Source of the DNA: Streptomyces virginiae
GTDB taxonomy: Bacteria > Actinomycetota > Actinomycetes > Streptomycetales > Streptomycetaceae
Assembly: GCF_000720455.1 (NCBI RefSeq)
Contig: NZ_JOAK01000009.1
Location: 186,001-250,000 of the forward strand
Direction: 5' to 3'
Length of the DNA: 64,000 bases
The translations under genes were made by a program, and so were the position numbers. Positions 11,105 through 19,129 of this stretch are shown here, one piece after another (the stretch's first letter is position 1; every line of letters starts with the position of its first letter). The notes under the pieces were generated by a model, which was not told the DNA's origin, ran no database searches, and saw only the letters and a list, made by a program, of their open reading frames with translations.

Positions 11105-12556
11105 TCAGTCCTGGATGCGCAGCGCGAGCGCGGGACAGCGCCGCACCGCACGGAGCGCCTTCTGCCGCAGCTGTGCGGGCACGGGCATGGACGCCTGGTT
11201 GGGGTACCCGTCCGCGTCGAGCCGCACGACGTCCGGAAGGATGTCCACGCACAGCCCGTGGCCCCTGCACAGGGTCCAGTCCACCACCAGCCTTTCCTCC
11301 GGGGTCTCGTCCTTCGGCAGGGGCAGCGCCCCCACCACCCGCCGGCCGCAGCCGCTGCCGAGGGCGTGGTCGCGGAACTCGTCCGGGAACGCCGCGAGCG
11401 CCGAGGCCACGAAGGCCGCGGTGCCGTCCGGATGGCTGCAGGCGCCGCGGCGCCGTACCACCTTCATCCGGGCTTCGATGGTTTCCAGCGCGGTTCTGCC
11501 CCCGCCCCTGACGGCGTCGTCCAGTACGTCGGCCAGCGCGGGCAGTCCCCGGAAGCAGGGGCCGCACTGACCGGCGGTCTCGTCCGCCATCCACCGGGTC
11601 ACCTTCGCCACCTCGCCGGCCGGACAGGTGTCGTGCGGCAGGGGCAGCACGGCTCCCGCCCCCAGTACCGCGTCGAAGGCGGCGAGGGACCCCCGGGACA
11701 GGTCGGCGATGCGAGCGGACCCCGGATCCAGCCACTTGCCGTGGTAGCCGCCCACCAGGACTCCCTGACCGGGATCGAGGCCGCACAGTTCCAGGACGTA
11801 GGCCAGCGGGGTCCCGAGGGGTGCCTCGACGACCGTGGAACCGGCGATGGTCAGCATCACGGTGCCGGGCTCGGACGCCAGGCCGACCGAGCGGTAGTCC
11901 AGCGCGCCGAGGCGTGCCGCCACGGCGAGCTGGGCGTAGGTCTCGGTGTTCGAGAACAGGGTGGGCATGCCGCCCAGGCCCCGCTCGCTGGTCCGGATCT
12001 TCTGTCCGGAAGGCAGCGTCGGCCCGCCGTTCAGGCCGTTGACCATGGAGGTGCTCTCTCCGGTCACGAAGCGTTCGGGCAGAGCCTGCACCCGCACCTG
12101 GCGGCCGGCGGGGCCGCGTTCGGCGACGGCCGCGCGCAGCGACTGCTCCACGTCGGGCCGGGTGACGCCGATGACGACATCTTCGGCGCCGACCGCGGCG
12201 GCGGCCAGCAGGGCTCCGTCGAGGACCAGGTGCGGGACGTGCAGCAGCAGCGCCTTGTCCTTGAGGCAGCTGGGCTCGCCCTCACTGGCGTTGACGACGA
12301 CGGCGGTCCCCGTGTCGCGGCCCTCGGCCGCGGCCATGACGGCGCGCAGCTTCCGGGCGAAGGGGAAACCGGCCCCGCCGCGGCCGCGCAGGTCGATGTT
12401 CTCGGCGAGCTCGACGAGCTCGTCCGGCCGGTAGCGCGGCATCTGGCCGTGCGTGGTCAGATGCGCGACGCGGTCGAGCCGGGGAGCCTGGTCGAGGCCG
12501 GCCAGGAGTCTGGGAGCGCCCACGCAGCCGAGGCTGGGGCGCTTGAAGCCGCTCAC
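11105..12556 (-). CDS. NuoF-like flavin/Fe-S oxidoreductase fused to a 3Fe-4S-type ferredoxin domain
   Basis: A 483-residue predicted cytoplasmic electron carrier. GRGGAGFP (58-65) and NASEGEPSCLKD (89-100) are the FMN/NADH-site motifs of NuoF/HoxF proteins, followed by an SLBB-like region. The Fe-S region reads ETAGQCGPC with a distal Cys373; the first of the normally four ligands is Ala328. The C-terminus (about 422-483) is a small ferredoxin with Cys430, His433, Cys436 and Cys474-Pro, the pattern of P450-type 3Fe-4S ferredoxins. GTG 12556 overlaps the stop of the upstream membrane gene (GTGA), so the two are coupled. It likely passes electrons from NAD(P)H to the haem protein. Confidence 0.87.
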   Translation of the reverse strand: MSGFKRPSLGCVGAPRLLAGLDQAPRLDRVAHLTTHGQMPRYRPDELVELAENIDLRGRGGAGFPFARKLRAVMAAAEGRDTGTAVVVNASEGEPSCLKDKALLLHVPHLVLDGALLAAAAVGAEDVVIGVTRPDVEQSLRAAVAERGPAGRQVRVQALPERFVTGESTSMVNGLNGGPTLPSGQKIRTSERGLGGMPTLFSNTETYAQLAVAARLGALDYRSVGLASEPGTVMLTIAGSTVVEAPLGTPLAYVLELCGLDPGQGVLVGGYHGKWLDPGSARIADLSRGSLAAFDAVLGAGAVLPLPHDTCPAGEVAKVTRWMADETAGQCGPCFRGLPALADVLDDAVRGGGRTALETIEARMKVVRRRGACSHPDGTAAFVASALAAFPDEFRDHALGSGCGRRVVGALPLPKDETPEERLVVDWTLCRGHGLCVDILPDVVRLDADGYPNQASMPVPAQLRQKALRAVRRCPALALRIQD

Positions 12557-13551
12557 AGCCGCCACTCGCGGGTGGCGAACTGGTCCCCGTCCATGCCGGT
12601 GGTGGCGCCCAGCCCCAAGCCGACGTCCATGTAGGCGCCGGCCGGGTCGGCCGCGTACACGGCGGTGAGAGCGGGGCTGTCGTCCTGCGGCGGTGCGGCC
12701 GGCCCGGTGAACTTCTCCCGGGAACCGGACGTCCGGGCGCGCGATTCCCGGCGCGGCCGGGGGACGGCGGCCACGACGGGCTGCTGCGGAACGCCGATCG
12801 GGCCGGGGGGACCTGCCGGCTCCTCGGCCATCCTGGCCTTGAGCCGGAAGGCGAGGATGCCGGCGACACCGAGCAGGCACAGCGCGTAGGACACCGTGAC
12901 GTAGAGGTCGGCGGCGCGCCCCGCCTTCAGCCCGTGGACCAGCGAGGCACCCCACGCCGGATAGGCGGCGAAGTGCAGGGCCCGCCACCACAGGGAACGG
13001 CCCTTGGTGGCGAACACGCTGCGCACCGCGCCCGAGACCGCGACGGCGACGAACAGATAACCGGCAAGGCTCCCGAGCCCGACCAGCACGGGCTGTTCGA
13101 TGTCGGTGAACGGCACTGCCGCGGCGGACGCGGTCGTCCGCTGCTCCGCGACCTTGACCCATATGTGCAGGGCCAGGAAGCCGAGGCCGGACACGGCGAG
13201 GCCGCGGTGCACACCTTGGGCCAGCAGCCGGTGACCCGATTTCAGCAGTAGCCGGTCGGTGGAGACCACTCCCCACAGGACAGTGGCGGTGAGCGAGACG
13301 AGCGACAGCACTCCTGCTCCGAAGTCGAGGAAGTCCCAGAACTGGGAGAAGGCGCCCGCGCGGGCGGCCACGGTGACGGAGACGATGGCCGCGCCGACGG
13401 CGCAGATCGCGCCAGGACTCATCCGTCCGGGCGTGGGCAGGAGTGAGGGCCGCCGAACGGCCCTCCGTCCGGCGGCCGGAGCCGATGCCGCGTGTCGGCT
13501 CTTACGGCGGGCCCTGTGTGGGCGAGGCATGTGCGGCTGGGGCAAGGGCAT
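12553..13551 (-). CDS. Ferric-reductase-like transmembrane haem-b protein
   Basis: A 332-residue membrane protein with a basic N-terminus, about six helices between residues 45 and 240, and a disordered Pro-rich C-terminal tail of about 90 residues. Two His pairs, His115/His129 and His193/His206, are spaced 14 and 13 residues apart in membrane helices, as expected for bis-His ligation of two b haems across a bilayer. No FAD/NAD domain is fused; the coupled downstream NuoF-like protein could supply electrons. ATG 13551 has AGGAG 6 nt upstream. Substrate on the outer face (iron, quinone or a lipoprotein) cannot be told. Confidence 0.83.
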   Translation of the reverse strand: MPLPQPHMPRPHRARRKSRHAASAPAAGRRAVRRPSLLPTPGRMSPGAICAVGAAIVSVTVAARAGAFSQFWDFLDFGAGVLSLVSLTATVLWGVVSTDRLLLKSGHRLLAQGVHRGLAVSGLGFLALHIWVKVAEQRTTASAAAVPFTDIEQPVLVGLGSLAGYLFVAVAVSGAVRSVFATKGRSLWWRALHFAAYPAWGASLVHGLKAGRAADLYVTVSYALCLLGVAGILAFRLKARMAEEPAGPPGPIGVPQQPVVAAVPRPRRESRARTSGSREKFTGPAAPPQDDSPALTAVYAADPAGAYMDVGLGLGATTGMDGDQFATREWRL

Positions 13552-14006
13552 CCAGGTCTCCTGTGCGCCTGGGCTCCGAGCGATCCACCTGGCGCTCGGA
13601 ACCCGGGGGTCGTTGTCGTTCTCTGCCCGGCCGCGCTGTGAAACTCCGCGCCGGCCGAGGGAACTTGGGGCCGGAGTGCAGCAGCATCGTGGAGCTGCAC
13701 ATCAGCTCCACAGGATTTATCGAAACGTGATAATTTCTCGCAGCGCGTCTCCGACGCATCGAACAACACCGGAAGATTCCCCTCCAGCGGAGGTTGCGAC
13801 AGGCCACCGCGCCGCCCGCCACCTACGCGTCCCGGAGAGCAAAATCAGAGCAAAATCCCGGGACCGCGGGTGGTCGGACCTCTCCAGGAGGGAGTACGAG
13901 GGCCGCAACTCTCGTGTCAGACAGAGAAGTTGACGCGAGGCGCAACCTCGGCGGGTCTGCCGCTCTTCCCCGGGCAGGCCTCACCCCGGCACGAACGAGG
14001 AAAACG
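13552..14006. promoter_or_regulatory. Divergent intergenic region with a hairpin and promoter-like hexamer
   Basis: This 455-bp region separates the haem-protein gene from the PucR-like gene and is less G+C-rich in its right half. It contains a 9-bp inverted repeat GTGGAGCTG/CAGCTCCAC (13689-13697 and 13703-13711). A GATAAT hexamer follows at 13729-13734, a good -10 match for rightward transcription, though no convincing -35 lies 17 nt before it. No gene was recognised inside the region. Confidence 0.4.
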
Positions 14007-15320
14007 ATGTGCGAACTTCTGAACCGCATCTGGTCCCGCCCCCGAGGCGAGTGGACGCGCGTCCTGCGCAGGGAACTTCCCGCACTGGCCGCCGAGATAG
14101 TGGAGGAGCTTCTGCATGGAATTCCGGAATTTTCCGCACTTATCGATGACAACGATGCCATTGATGCAGAGTTGCTCCGGCAGAGGGTGGAAGAGGCACT
14201 CCTCACCACTCTCGGCTACAAGGAGCGATCCCGGGAACAAACGGACGAGTGCCAGGATCTGGCGGAGAACCAGGTCGAAACCGAGCTCGCCCCCGAGCTC
14301 GAAACCGCGGGCCGGAGCACGGCCGGCAGCAGAGAGGCGGCGCACGAGTGTGAAATAACGCACGAGGGCCGGCGGGACGACATCCGCGAGGAGGCCCGCC
14401 CCGGGTCACGCGACGGGATCCGTGAGGGGATCCGTGACGGGATCCGAGAGACGGCCCGGGAGCGCCTCCGGGTGAACAACCGTGAAGAGACGGAGGAGGA
14501 GGCCGTTGAAGGCAACCGGCCGGGCGAACGGGCCCGCCAGGAGCTGTTCAGGACCCTCACCGACGACCGCGTCGCGTCCGACAGCTCCCTCACCGAGCTC
14601 GCCGAGGCGGCCGGATGGCCCCTCCCGCTGGCCGTACGGGCCATTGTGCCGGCCACGCCCGGCGAGGCGCAGCAGCTCGCGGGCGTCATGGAGGACGCCC
14701 TCGTCGGGATGTTCGCGGGCCGGCCGTGCCTGCTGGTCCCGAGCCCGGACCCGGAGGTCCGCGTACCACTGGAGCACCTGCTGCGCGGCCGGTTCGCGGC
14801 CGTGGGCCACGCCGTTCCGCTCCGCGACACGGCCTCGTCCCTGCGCTGGGCGCTGCGTCTGGCGGCGCTGACGCCCAGTCGGCCGGGCCTGGAGGCCAGG
14901 GCCGTCTTCGTCGACGACCACCTCTCGACCCTGCTCCTGCTCCAGGACGAACCCCTCGCCCATGCTCTGGCCGCCCGCTGGCTGCGGCCCCTCGCGGACC
15001 TGACCCCGCGACAGAGCGAGCGGCTGGAGGTGACCCTGCTCGCCTGGCTCGAGGGCGGCGGAGCCCCCGAAGCCGCCAAGGCCCTCAGCGTGCACCCGCA
15101 GACCGTGCGGTACCGCATGCGCCAGCTGGAAAAGCTCTTCGGAACCGGCCTGCGTGATCCGCGGACCCGGTTCGAGCTGGAGATGGCCCTGCGCAGCCGC
15201 CGCCTGATGGCCCAGGTGCGGCGCCAGCACTCACGCGTGACCCGCAGGACGGCCCGCGTGATCCAGGCGGACTTCACCCCGCTCGTCGTCGGCCGCATGG
15301 CCCGCGTCAACGGCCTCTGA
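14007..15320 (+). CDS. PucR-family helix-turn-helix transcriptional regulator
   Basis: A 437-residue predicted DNA-binding protein. The C-terminus carries a PucR-type HTH: ALSVHPQTVRYRMRQLEKL near residue 360-380, followed by RTRFELEMALRSRR. The centre (about 190-340) resembles the GGDEF-like or regulatory domain of this family. The N-terminal third is unusual: a highly charged helix with tandem [DE]GIR tetrapeptides (about 135-147). ATG 14007 has ACGAGGA 6 nt upstream; the longer frame lacks such a signal. It is divergent from the electron-transfer genes and is a candidate regulator of them, which is inference. Confidence 0.8.
   Translation: MCELLNRIWSRPRGEWTRVLRRELPALAAEIVEELLHGIPEFSALIDDNDAIDAELLRQRVEEALLTTLGYKERSREQTDECQDLAENQVETELAPELETAGRSTAGSREAAHECEITHEGRRDDIREEARPGSRDGIREGIRDGIRETARERLRVNNREETEEEAVEGNRPGERARQELFRTLTDDRVASDSSLTELAEAAGWPLPLAVRAIVPATPGEAQQLAGVMEDALVGMFAGRPCLLVPSPDPEVRVPLEHLLRGRFAAVGHAVPLRDTASSLRWALRLAALTPSRPGLEARAVFVDDHLSTLLLLQDEPLAHALAARWLRPLADLTPRQSERLEVTLLAWLEGGGAPEAAKALSVHPQTVRYRMRQLEKLFGTGLRDPRTRFELEMALRSRRLMAQVRRQHSRVTRRTARVIQADFTPLVVGRMARVNGL
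14412..14447 (+). repeat. Three tandem 12-bp repeats inside the PucR-like gene
   Basis: Units GACGGGATCCGT, GAGGGGATCCGT and GACGGGATCCGA lie head to tail in frame and encode DGIR, EGIR, DGIR. Copy-number change would alter the charged helix by four residues per unit without frameshift. Confidence 0.85.
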
Positions 15321-15325
15321 CACAC

Positions 15326-15373
15326 AAAACGCCCGGCCCGGCCCCGTGACGACGGGGCCGGGCCGGGCGTTTT
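15326..15373 (+). terminator. Rho-independent terminator of the PucR-like gene
   Basis: A very long GC-rich stem (ACGCCCGGCCCGGCCCCGT pairs with ACGGGGCCGGGCCGGGCGT) with a 4-nt GACG loop begins a few nt after the TGA. It is preceded by AAAA and followed by TTTT, so it can stop transcription from both sides. Confidence 0.85.
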
Positions 15374-15646
15374 CGTGTCCCCGGGCGCACCACCCACCCC
15401 ACGGCCCACACCACCGTTCACAGCCCACGTCCGTCGCCGACCGTGTCCGTGACGGGGGGCCGGCTGCGTCGAGCGGTGCCGGGCGGTGCCCGGCGGTGCC
15501 CGGCGGTGCCGCGGTATCGGGCGGTGCCGGCTGACGCGGCCGGGCCGGGTGGGGCGGGTGGGGCGGGTGAGGCAAGAAGTGGGGCCGGGCGGGCGTCCGG
15601 GCCCCCGGTCCCGCCCTCCGTAACGGGGCCGTGGGCCCGGAACACA
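15374..15646. repeat. Non-coding convergent gap with GGCGGTGCCC repeats and a G4 motif
   Basis: The gap between the two terminators holds no convincing gene. It contains about four tandem 10-bp units around CGGTGCC (15474-15510) and a fifth copy at 15522-15528. A G-rich run, GGGTGGGGCGGG repeated as five G-tracts, lies at 15547-15567 and could form a G-quadruplex on the + strand. Confidence 0.55.
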
Positions 15647-15688
15647 AAAGAGGTGTTGGTCCGAAGCGGCCTTCGGACCAACACCTTT
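15647..15688 (-). terminator. Terminator of the DUF1996 gene
   Basis: A perfect 16-bp stem (AGGTGTTGGTCCGAAG at 15651-15666 with its complement at 15671-15686) closes a 4-nt loop. On the - strand it is followed by CTTTTGTG, so it terminates the secreted-protein operon that ends at 15767. Confidence 0.85.
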
Positions 15689-15766
15689 CCCGGGGCGGAC
15701 GCGGGGTGAGGAAGGGGGGAGCGCCCGGCCCCGGGAGCCGATGGGGGCAGAGCCCCGCAGTGAGCG

Positions 15767-17149
15767 TCAGCGGCAGCTGCGCCCGTCGTTGATGCAGCTC
15801 ACGGCCTTGTTCATCAGGCCGTTCGACATCACGTTGATGAAGTCGCCGTGGTCGGTCACGGGCTTGTGGAGCTGCTCGGGGAAGCTGTCCACGGCGAACC
15901 GCTGGCCCGGCGCCACCCCGTAGACGATGCGCTGCACCAGCTGCGGAATGGCGGTGAAGCCCTTCTGGCAGCGACCGTTGCGGTCGGGGAAGGCCACGTG
16001 GGTGCGGTGGTTGGCGCTGTCGGCGTTCCGGCCGTCCCAGCAGCTCTGGAAGGTGAAGGTGCGCACCACGTCACTGCCCTTGGGGCAGATCGGGTACTTG
16101 TCCTTCAGCTGCCGGTTCTCGAAGCCGGTGCAGCTCCAGGAGGCGTTGGCGTTGGCGTTGCCGTTGGAGAAGGCCTTGGCGTCACCGGTGATGATGCGCA
16201 TGAAGCGGGGCATGGCCTTGACCTTGCCGACGGGGCTTCCCTTGAAGTCGATCGTGACCTGCTTGGGCTTCAGGATCGTGCCGACGTTGCCGTCCTGGCC
16301 GCCGCCGGGCGCCTTCGCGTCGCGTTCGGCCTTGCCGTCGCGCAGTCGCAGCACGGGCCAGTAGTAGGTGGACTGGTCGCCGTTGTTGCAGGTGGTGCCG
16401 GCCTTGGCGAGGCTGTCGTTGGTGGAGAAGGCGTCGGTGGACACGTTGCCCACGTAGTCGTGCATGTGGTGGGCGCCGTTGGAGACGCCGGGTGCGACGA
16501 TGACGTTGTCGGGGTTGAAGTGGCCGTTGTCGTTGCGGCCGCACTGGACGCTGAAGGAGCCGTTGGAGGCGCCGCCCTGGGCCTTCGGCTTGTTGACGTT
16601 CGGGCGGACCTTGGTGATGTTCACGAAGTCGCTCTTCGCCGGACCGCTCTTGCTGCCGGCCGCGGCGGACTTGGCGTCGGCCCCGGCGTTCAGCGCCGCC
16701 GCGCCGGCCCCGCCGTCTTCCTCCGCGGGTGCCTTCTTCATCTCGCAGGAACTCAACTGCGCTATTTCCTTGGGGGGTTCGCCCACGCGGTCGATCGCGT
16801 CGGACACGCCCTTGATGGTCTTGTCCCGCTGTCCCTTGAGCTCGCCGAGGAGGGCGTCGCCCTGTGCCTCGCCGGCGGCGAGGCGCCGGTAGGCGTCCGC
16901 CACCTGGTCGTCCAGCTTGGCCAGGTTCGCGTCGACCTCGGCCTTGGCCTGCTCGGGCACGGCGGTGAGCTTGTCCCCGACGTCCGGACAGTCGATGGTG
17001 GTCATCAACTGCGCCTTGCGGTTGCCGTCCTGGCCCGCGGACGCGTTGCCTGCGACGACGGCGACGCCGCCGCCGCCCAGCACGAGCGCGGAGACCACTC
17101 CCACGAGCTTGGTCGTCAATCGGGGGCGCTTGTGGCCCTTTTGCCTCAT
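15767..17149 (-). CDS. Secreted DUF1996 domain protein
   Basis: A 460-residue exported protein with a signal peptide (basic KRPRLTTKLVGVV, cleavage after about residue 38). A helical region (45-130) contains CPDVGDKLTAVPEQAKAEVD. The DUF1996 domain starts near FVNITKVRPNVN and holds conserved HMHDYVGN, YYWPVLRLRDG, CSWDG-like and HVAFPD segments with many His and Cys. DUF1996 is found in fungi and actinomycetes; its activity is not established. The gene starts 9 nt after the stop of the DUF4142 gene, so the two form an operon. Confidence 0.9.
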   Translation of the reverse strand: MRQKGHKRPRLTTKLVGVVSALVLGGGGVAVVAGNASAGQDGNRKAQLMTTIDCPDVGDKLTAVPEQAKAEVDANLAKLDDQVADAYRRLAAGEAQGDALLGELKGQRDKTIKGVSDAIDRVGEPPKEIAQLSSCEMKKAPAEEDGGAGAAALNAGADAKSAAAGSKSGPAKSDFVNITKVRPNVNKPKAQGGASNGSFSVQCGRNDNGHFNPDNVIVAPGVSNGAHHMHDYVGNVSTDAFSTNDSLAKAGTTCNNGDQSTYYWPVLRLRDGKAERDAKAPGGGQDGNVGTILKPKQVTIDFKGSPVGKVKAMPRFMRIITGDAKAFSNGNANANASWSCTGFENRQLKDKYPICPKGSDVVRTFTFQSCWDGRNADSANHRTHVAFPDRNGRCQKGFTAIPQLVQRIVYGVAPGQRFAVDSFPEQLHKPVTDHGDFINVMSNGLMNKAVSCINDGRSCR

Positions 17150-17158
17150 GCGATCACT

Positions 17159-17800
17159 TCACTTCGTCGGTGGGACATTGTCGGAGAGCCCGTCGAAGTC
17201 GACCAGCCCGGTGTCCTCGAGGACCGTGATGTGGTCCAGGACCGTGGCGTTGGCGGACGTGGCGAGGGCTCGCACCATGGAATTGCGGGTCTGCGCCCGG
17301 ATCCCGGCCAACAGGCCGAACACCTTTCCGTGTGCTCGGCGCAACAGCTGGGTGAACAGTCGTTCGTACTCGTCTCCCTTGGCACGGTTCATCTGGCCCA
17401 GCCAGTCCTGCTGCTGAGCGGAAGGCTGGTTGGGCAGGTCGATGCCGAGGGCCTGGCCCACCTGGATGACCTGCCGGTCCAATTCGGTGTGGCCGTCGAC
17501 GAGGTGGTCCCCGGCCGTCCGGATCGCGGGGCGCGTCCCGCGCTGCTGGGCCTGCCGCCCGGCGGGCAGCTCCCACAGCCCGGCGAGGCGGACCTTGCGG
17601 ACGAAGTCCCGGTCCGCGGCCGTCAACGGCCCGTAAGCCGTGCTCACCGTGCCGAGGCCGTCGTCGTCACCCGCCGCCGGTGCGGCGACAGCGGCCGTGG
17701 CCCGGCTGCCGAACTTGTCCACGGGGACCAGCAGGGCGATCAGGGTGAGCGCGAGGGCGGTGATGACGACGCCGCTCGCGATCGAATACCTGGTGGCCAT
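17159..17800 (-). CDS. DUF4142 domain protein, exported or membrane-anchored
   Basis: A 213-residue protein with one N-terminal hydrophobic helix (SGVVITALALTLIALLVPV) followed by a DUF4142-type four-helix domain: DRDFVRKVRLAGLWELPAGR, later HTELDRQVIQVGQALGI and AHGKVFGLLAGIRAQTRNS. This ferritin-like fold is widespread in exported bacterial proteins, with unknown function. ATG 17800 has GAGG 7 nt upstream. A stronger AAGGAGG lies before a TTG at 17839, which would add 13 Arg-rich residues, so the start is uncertain. It is the first gene of an operon with the DUF1996 protein. Confidence 0.82.
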   Translation of the reverse strand: MATRYSIASGVVITALALTLIALLVPVDKFGSRATAAVAAPAAGDDDGLGTVSTAYGPLTAADRDFVRKVRLAGLWELPAGRQAQQRGTRPAIRTAGDHLVDGHTELDRQVIQVGQALGIDLPNQPSAQQQDWLGQMNRAKGDEYERLFTQLLRRAHGKVFGLLAGIRAQTRNSMVRALATSANATVLDHITVLEDTGLVDFDGLSDNVPPTK

Positions 17801-18034
17801 GGACCAGCCTCGAGTGGTTCTCCGCCGCAATGACAGCAATGTGCCTCCTTGCTCCGTGGGGCCGGGAAGGTGGCGGGGCAGGGAGGTTCCGCAAGCGTCG
17901 TGCGGTGCAACACCCGCATTCCCGGGGGTGGCACGGACGGTAGTGCCCGGCGTGACGCCCCTGCCGGAGGACATCACCATCGGACAAACACTCTGGCGCT
18001 TTCCGGAAAGGCTGATATCTTGCCGCGCCGGCGC

Positions 18035-19033
18035 CTACGGGACCGACGGCTCCGACGGCGGTGCCCCGTAACGGGCGGCGATCGCCGTCGCGCGCGCGTG
18101 CAGCCAGTCGCGCAGCCACTGCGGGGCCAGGACCTCCGCGCCCGGGGCGAGCTGCCACAGAGCCCATTCGGCGTGCCTGCGGTCCTGGAAGGCGACCTCC
18201 AGCCGCAGGCGGCCGTCCGCGTCCGCGTCGGCCCCCTCGGCCAGGACGGCCACCGCGCCGCCCACCAGCTCCTCCCGCCGCGCCGCGTCCACCCGTACCA
18301 GGACGGCGACCTGGTCCGGGCCGGCCCGGAACCGCCTGCTGCGCTCCTGCCAGGCCAGGTCCAGATCGACCCGATCCGGTCGCCGGGCCGGTTCGGCCAG
18401 CTCCTGCGCCTCCCGCACCCGCGACAGCCGGTAGGTGCGGTCCGCGCCGTCCCGCGTGGCCAGCAAGTAGCCCTGGCCGCGCACCGTGACCAGGCCGATC
18501 GGGTCCACCGTGCGCCACTCGGGTGCCCGGTCCGCGGCCGCGTAGTGGATGCGCAGCCGGTGTCCGGCGAACACCGCGCGCCGGATCGCGGTCACCACGG
18601 CGTCGGGCAGTTCCTCGGTGACCAGACGCCTCGCGAGGGCGTCGGTCTCCGGGTCGATCAGCAGGCGCCGCGCCGCGCCGGCCGCGGTCGCCCGCTGGCC
18701 CTCGGGCAGCGCGTCGACCACCTTGCGCATGGCCGAAGCGAGCGCCGAGCCGAGGCCGAACGCCTGCGCCCCGCGCCGCGATCCGGCGACCAGCAGGGCG
18801 AGCGCCTCGTCGTGGTTCAGCCCGGTGAGCTCGGTCCGGAAACCGGGCAGCAAGGTGAAACCGCCGTGCCGGCCGCGTTCGGAGTAGACGGGGACGCCGG
18901 CCGCGGACAGCGCGTCGATGTCGCGCAGCACCGTGCGGGTGGACACCTCCAGCTCCTCGGCCAGCGTGCTCGCCGACAGCCGGCCGTGTTGCCGCAGCAG
19001 CAGTACCAGGGAGACCAACCGATCGGCGCGCAC
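18035..19033 (-). CDS. YafY/WYL-domain transcriptional regulator
   Basis: A 332-residue regulator. The N-terminal winged HTH is LVLLLRQHGRLSASTLAEEL...STRTVLRDIDALSAAGVP. The central and C-terminal part is the ligand-sensing WYL region (RIHYAAADRAPEWRTVDPIGL, then GQGYLLATRDGADRTYRLSR). GTG 19033 has no ribosome-binding site, but TAGCGT ends 6 nt upstream, so the transcript is probably leaderless. It is divergent from a RidA-family gene and shares an inverted-repeat operator with it, so autoregulation and control of that gene are likely. Confidence 0.9.
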   Translation of the reverse strand: MRADRLVSLVLLLRQHGRLSASTLAEELEVSTRTVLRDIDALSAAGVPVYSERGRHGGFTLLPGFRTELTGLNHDEALALLVAGSRRGAQAFGLGSALASAMRKVVDALPEGQRATAAGAARRLLIDPETDALARRLVTEELPDAVVTAIRRAVFAGHRLRIHYAAADRAPEWRTVDPIGLVTVRGQGYLLATRDGADRTYRLSRVREAQELAEPARRPDRVDLDLAWQERSRRFRAGPDQVAVLVRVDAARREELVGGAVAVLAEGADADADGRLRLEVAFQDRRHAEWALWQLAPGAEVLAPQWLRDWLHARATAIAARYGAPPSEPSVP

Positions 19034-19054
19034 CAGAAAACGCTACCGGAAATA

Positions 19055-19073
19055 CACGACACTCGATGTCGTG
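19055..19073. promoter_or_regulatory. Shared operator between WYL regulator and RidA gene
   Basis: CACGACA (19055-19061) and TGTCGTG (19067-19073) form an inverted repeat with a 5-nt centre, one turn upstream of the regulator's -10 region. Paired TGTCGTG half-sites are typical for YafY-type regulators next to their targets. Confidence 0.65.
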
Positions 19074-19129
19074 ATTGGTTGCGAGGCTTCACCACGACAC
19101 AGCACGTCGCACACGAGAGGTGAACCCGC

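Noticed and set aside
11105..13276. 723-residue version of the NuoF-like gene
   Set aside because: The extra 240 N-terminal codons lie out of frame over the haem-b protein gene; the GTGA overlap at 12553-12556 gives the natural start.
15547..15567. Reading the G-rich repeats as a CRISPR-like array
   Set aside because: Units are only 10 bp, without unique spacers and without cas genes.
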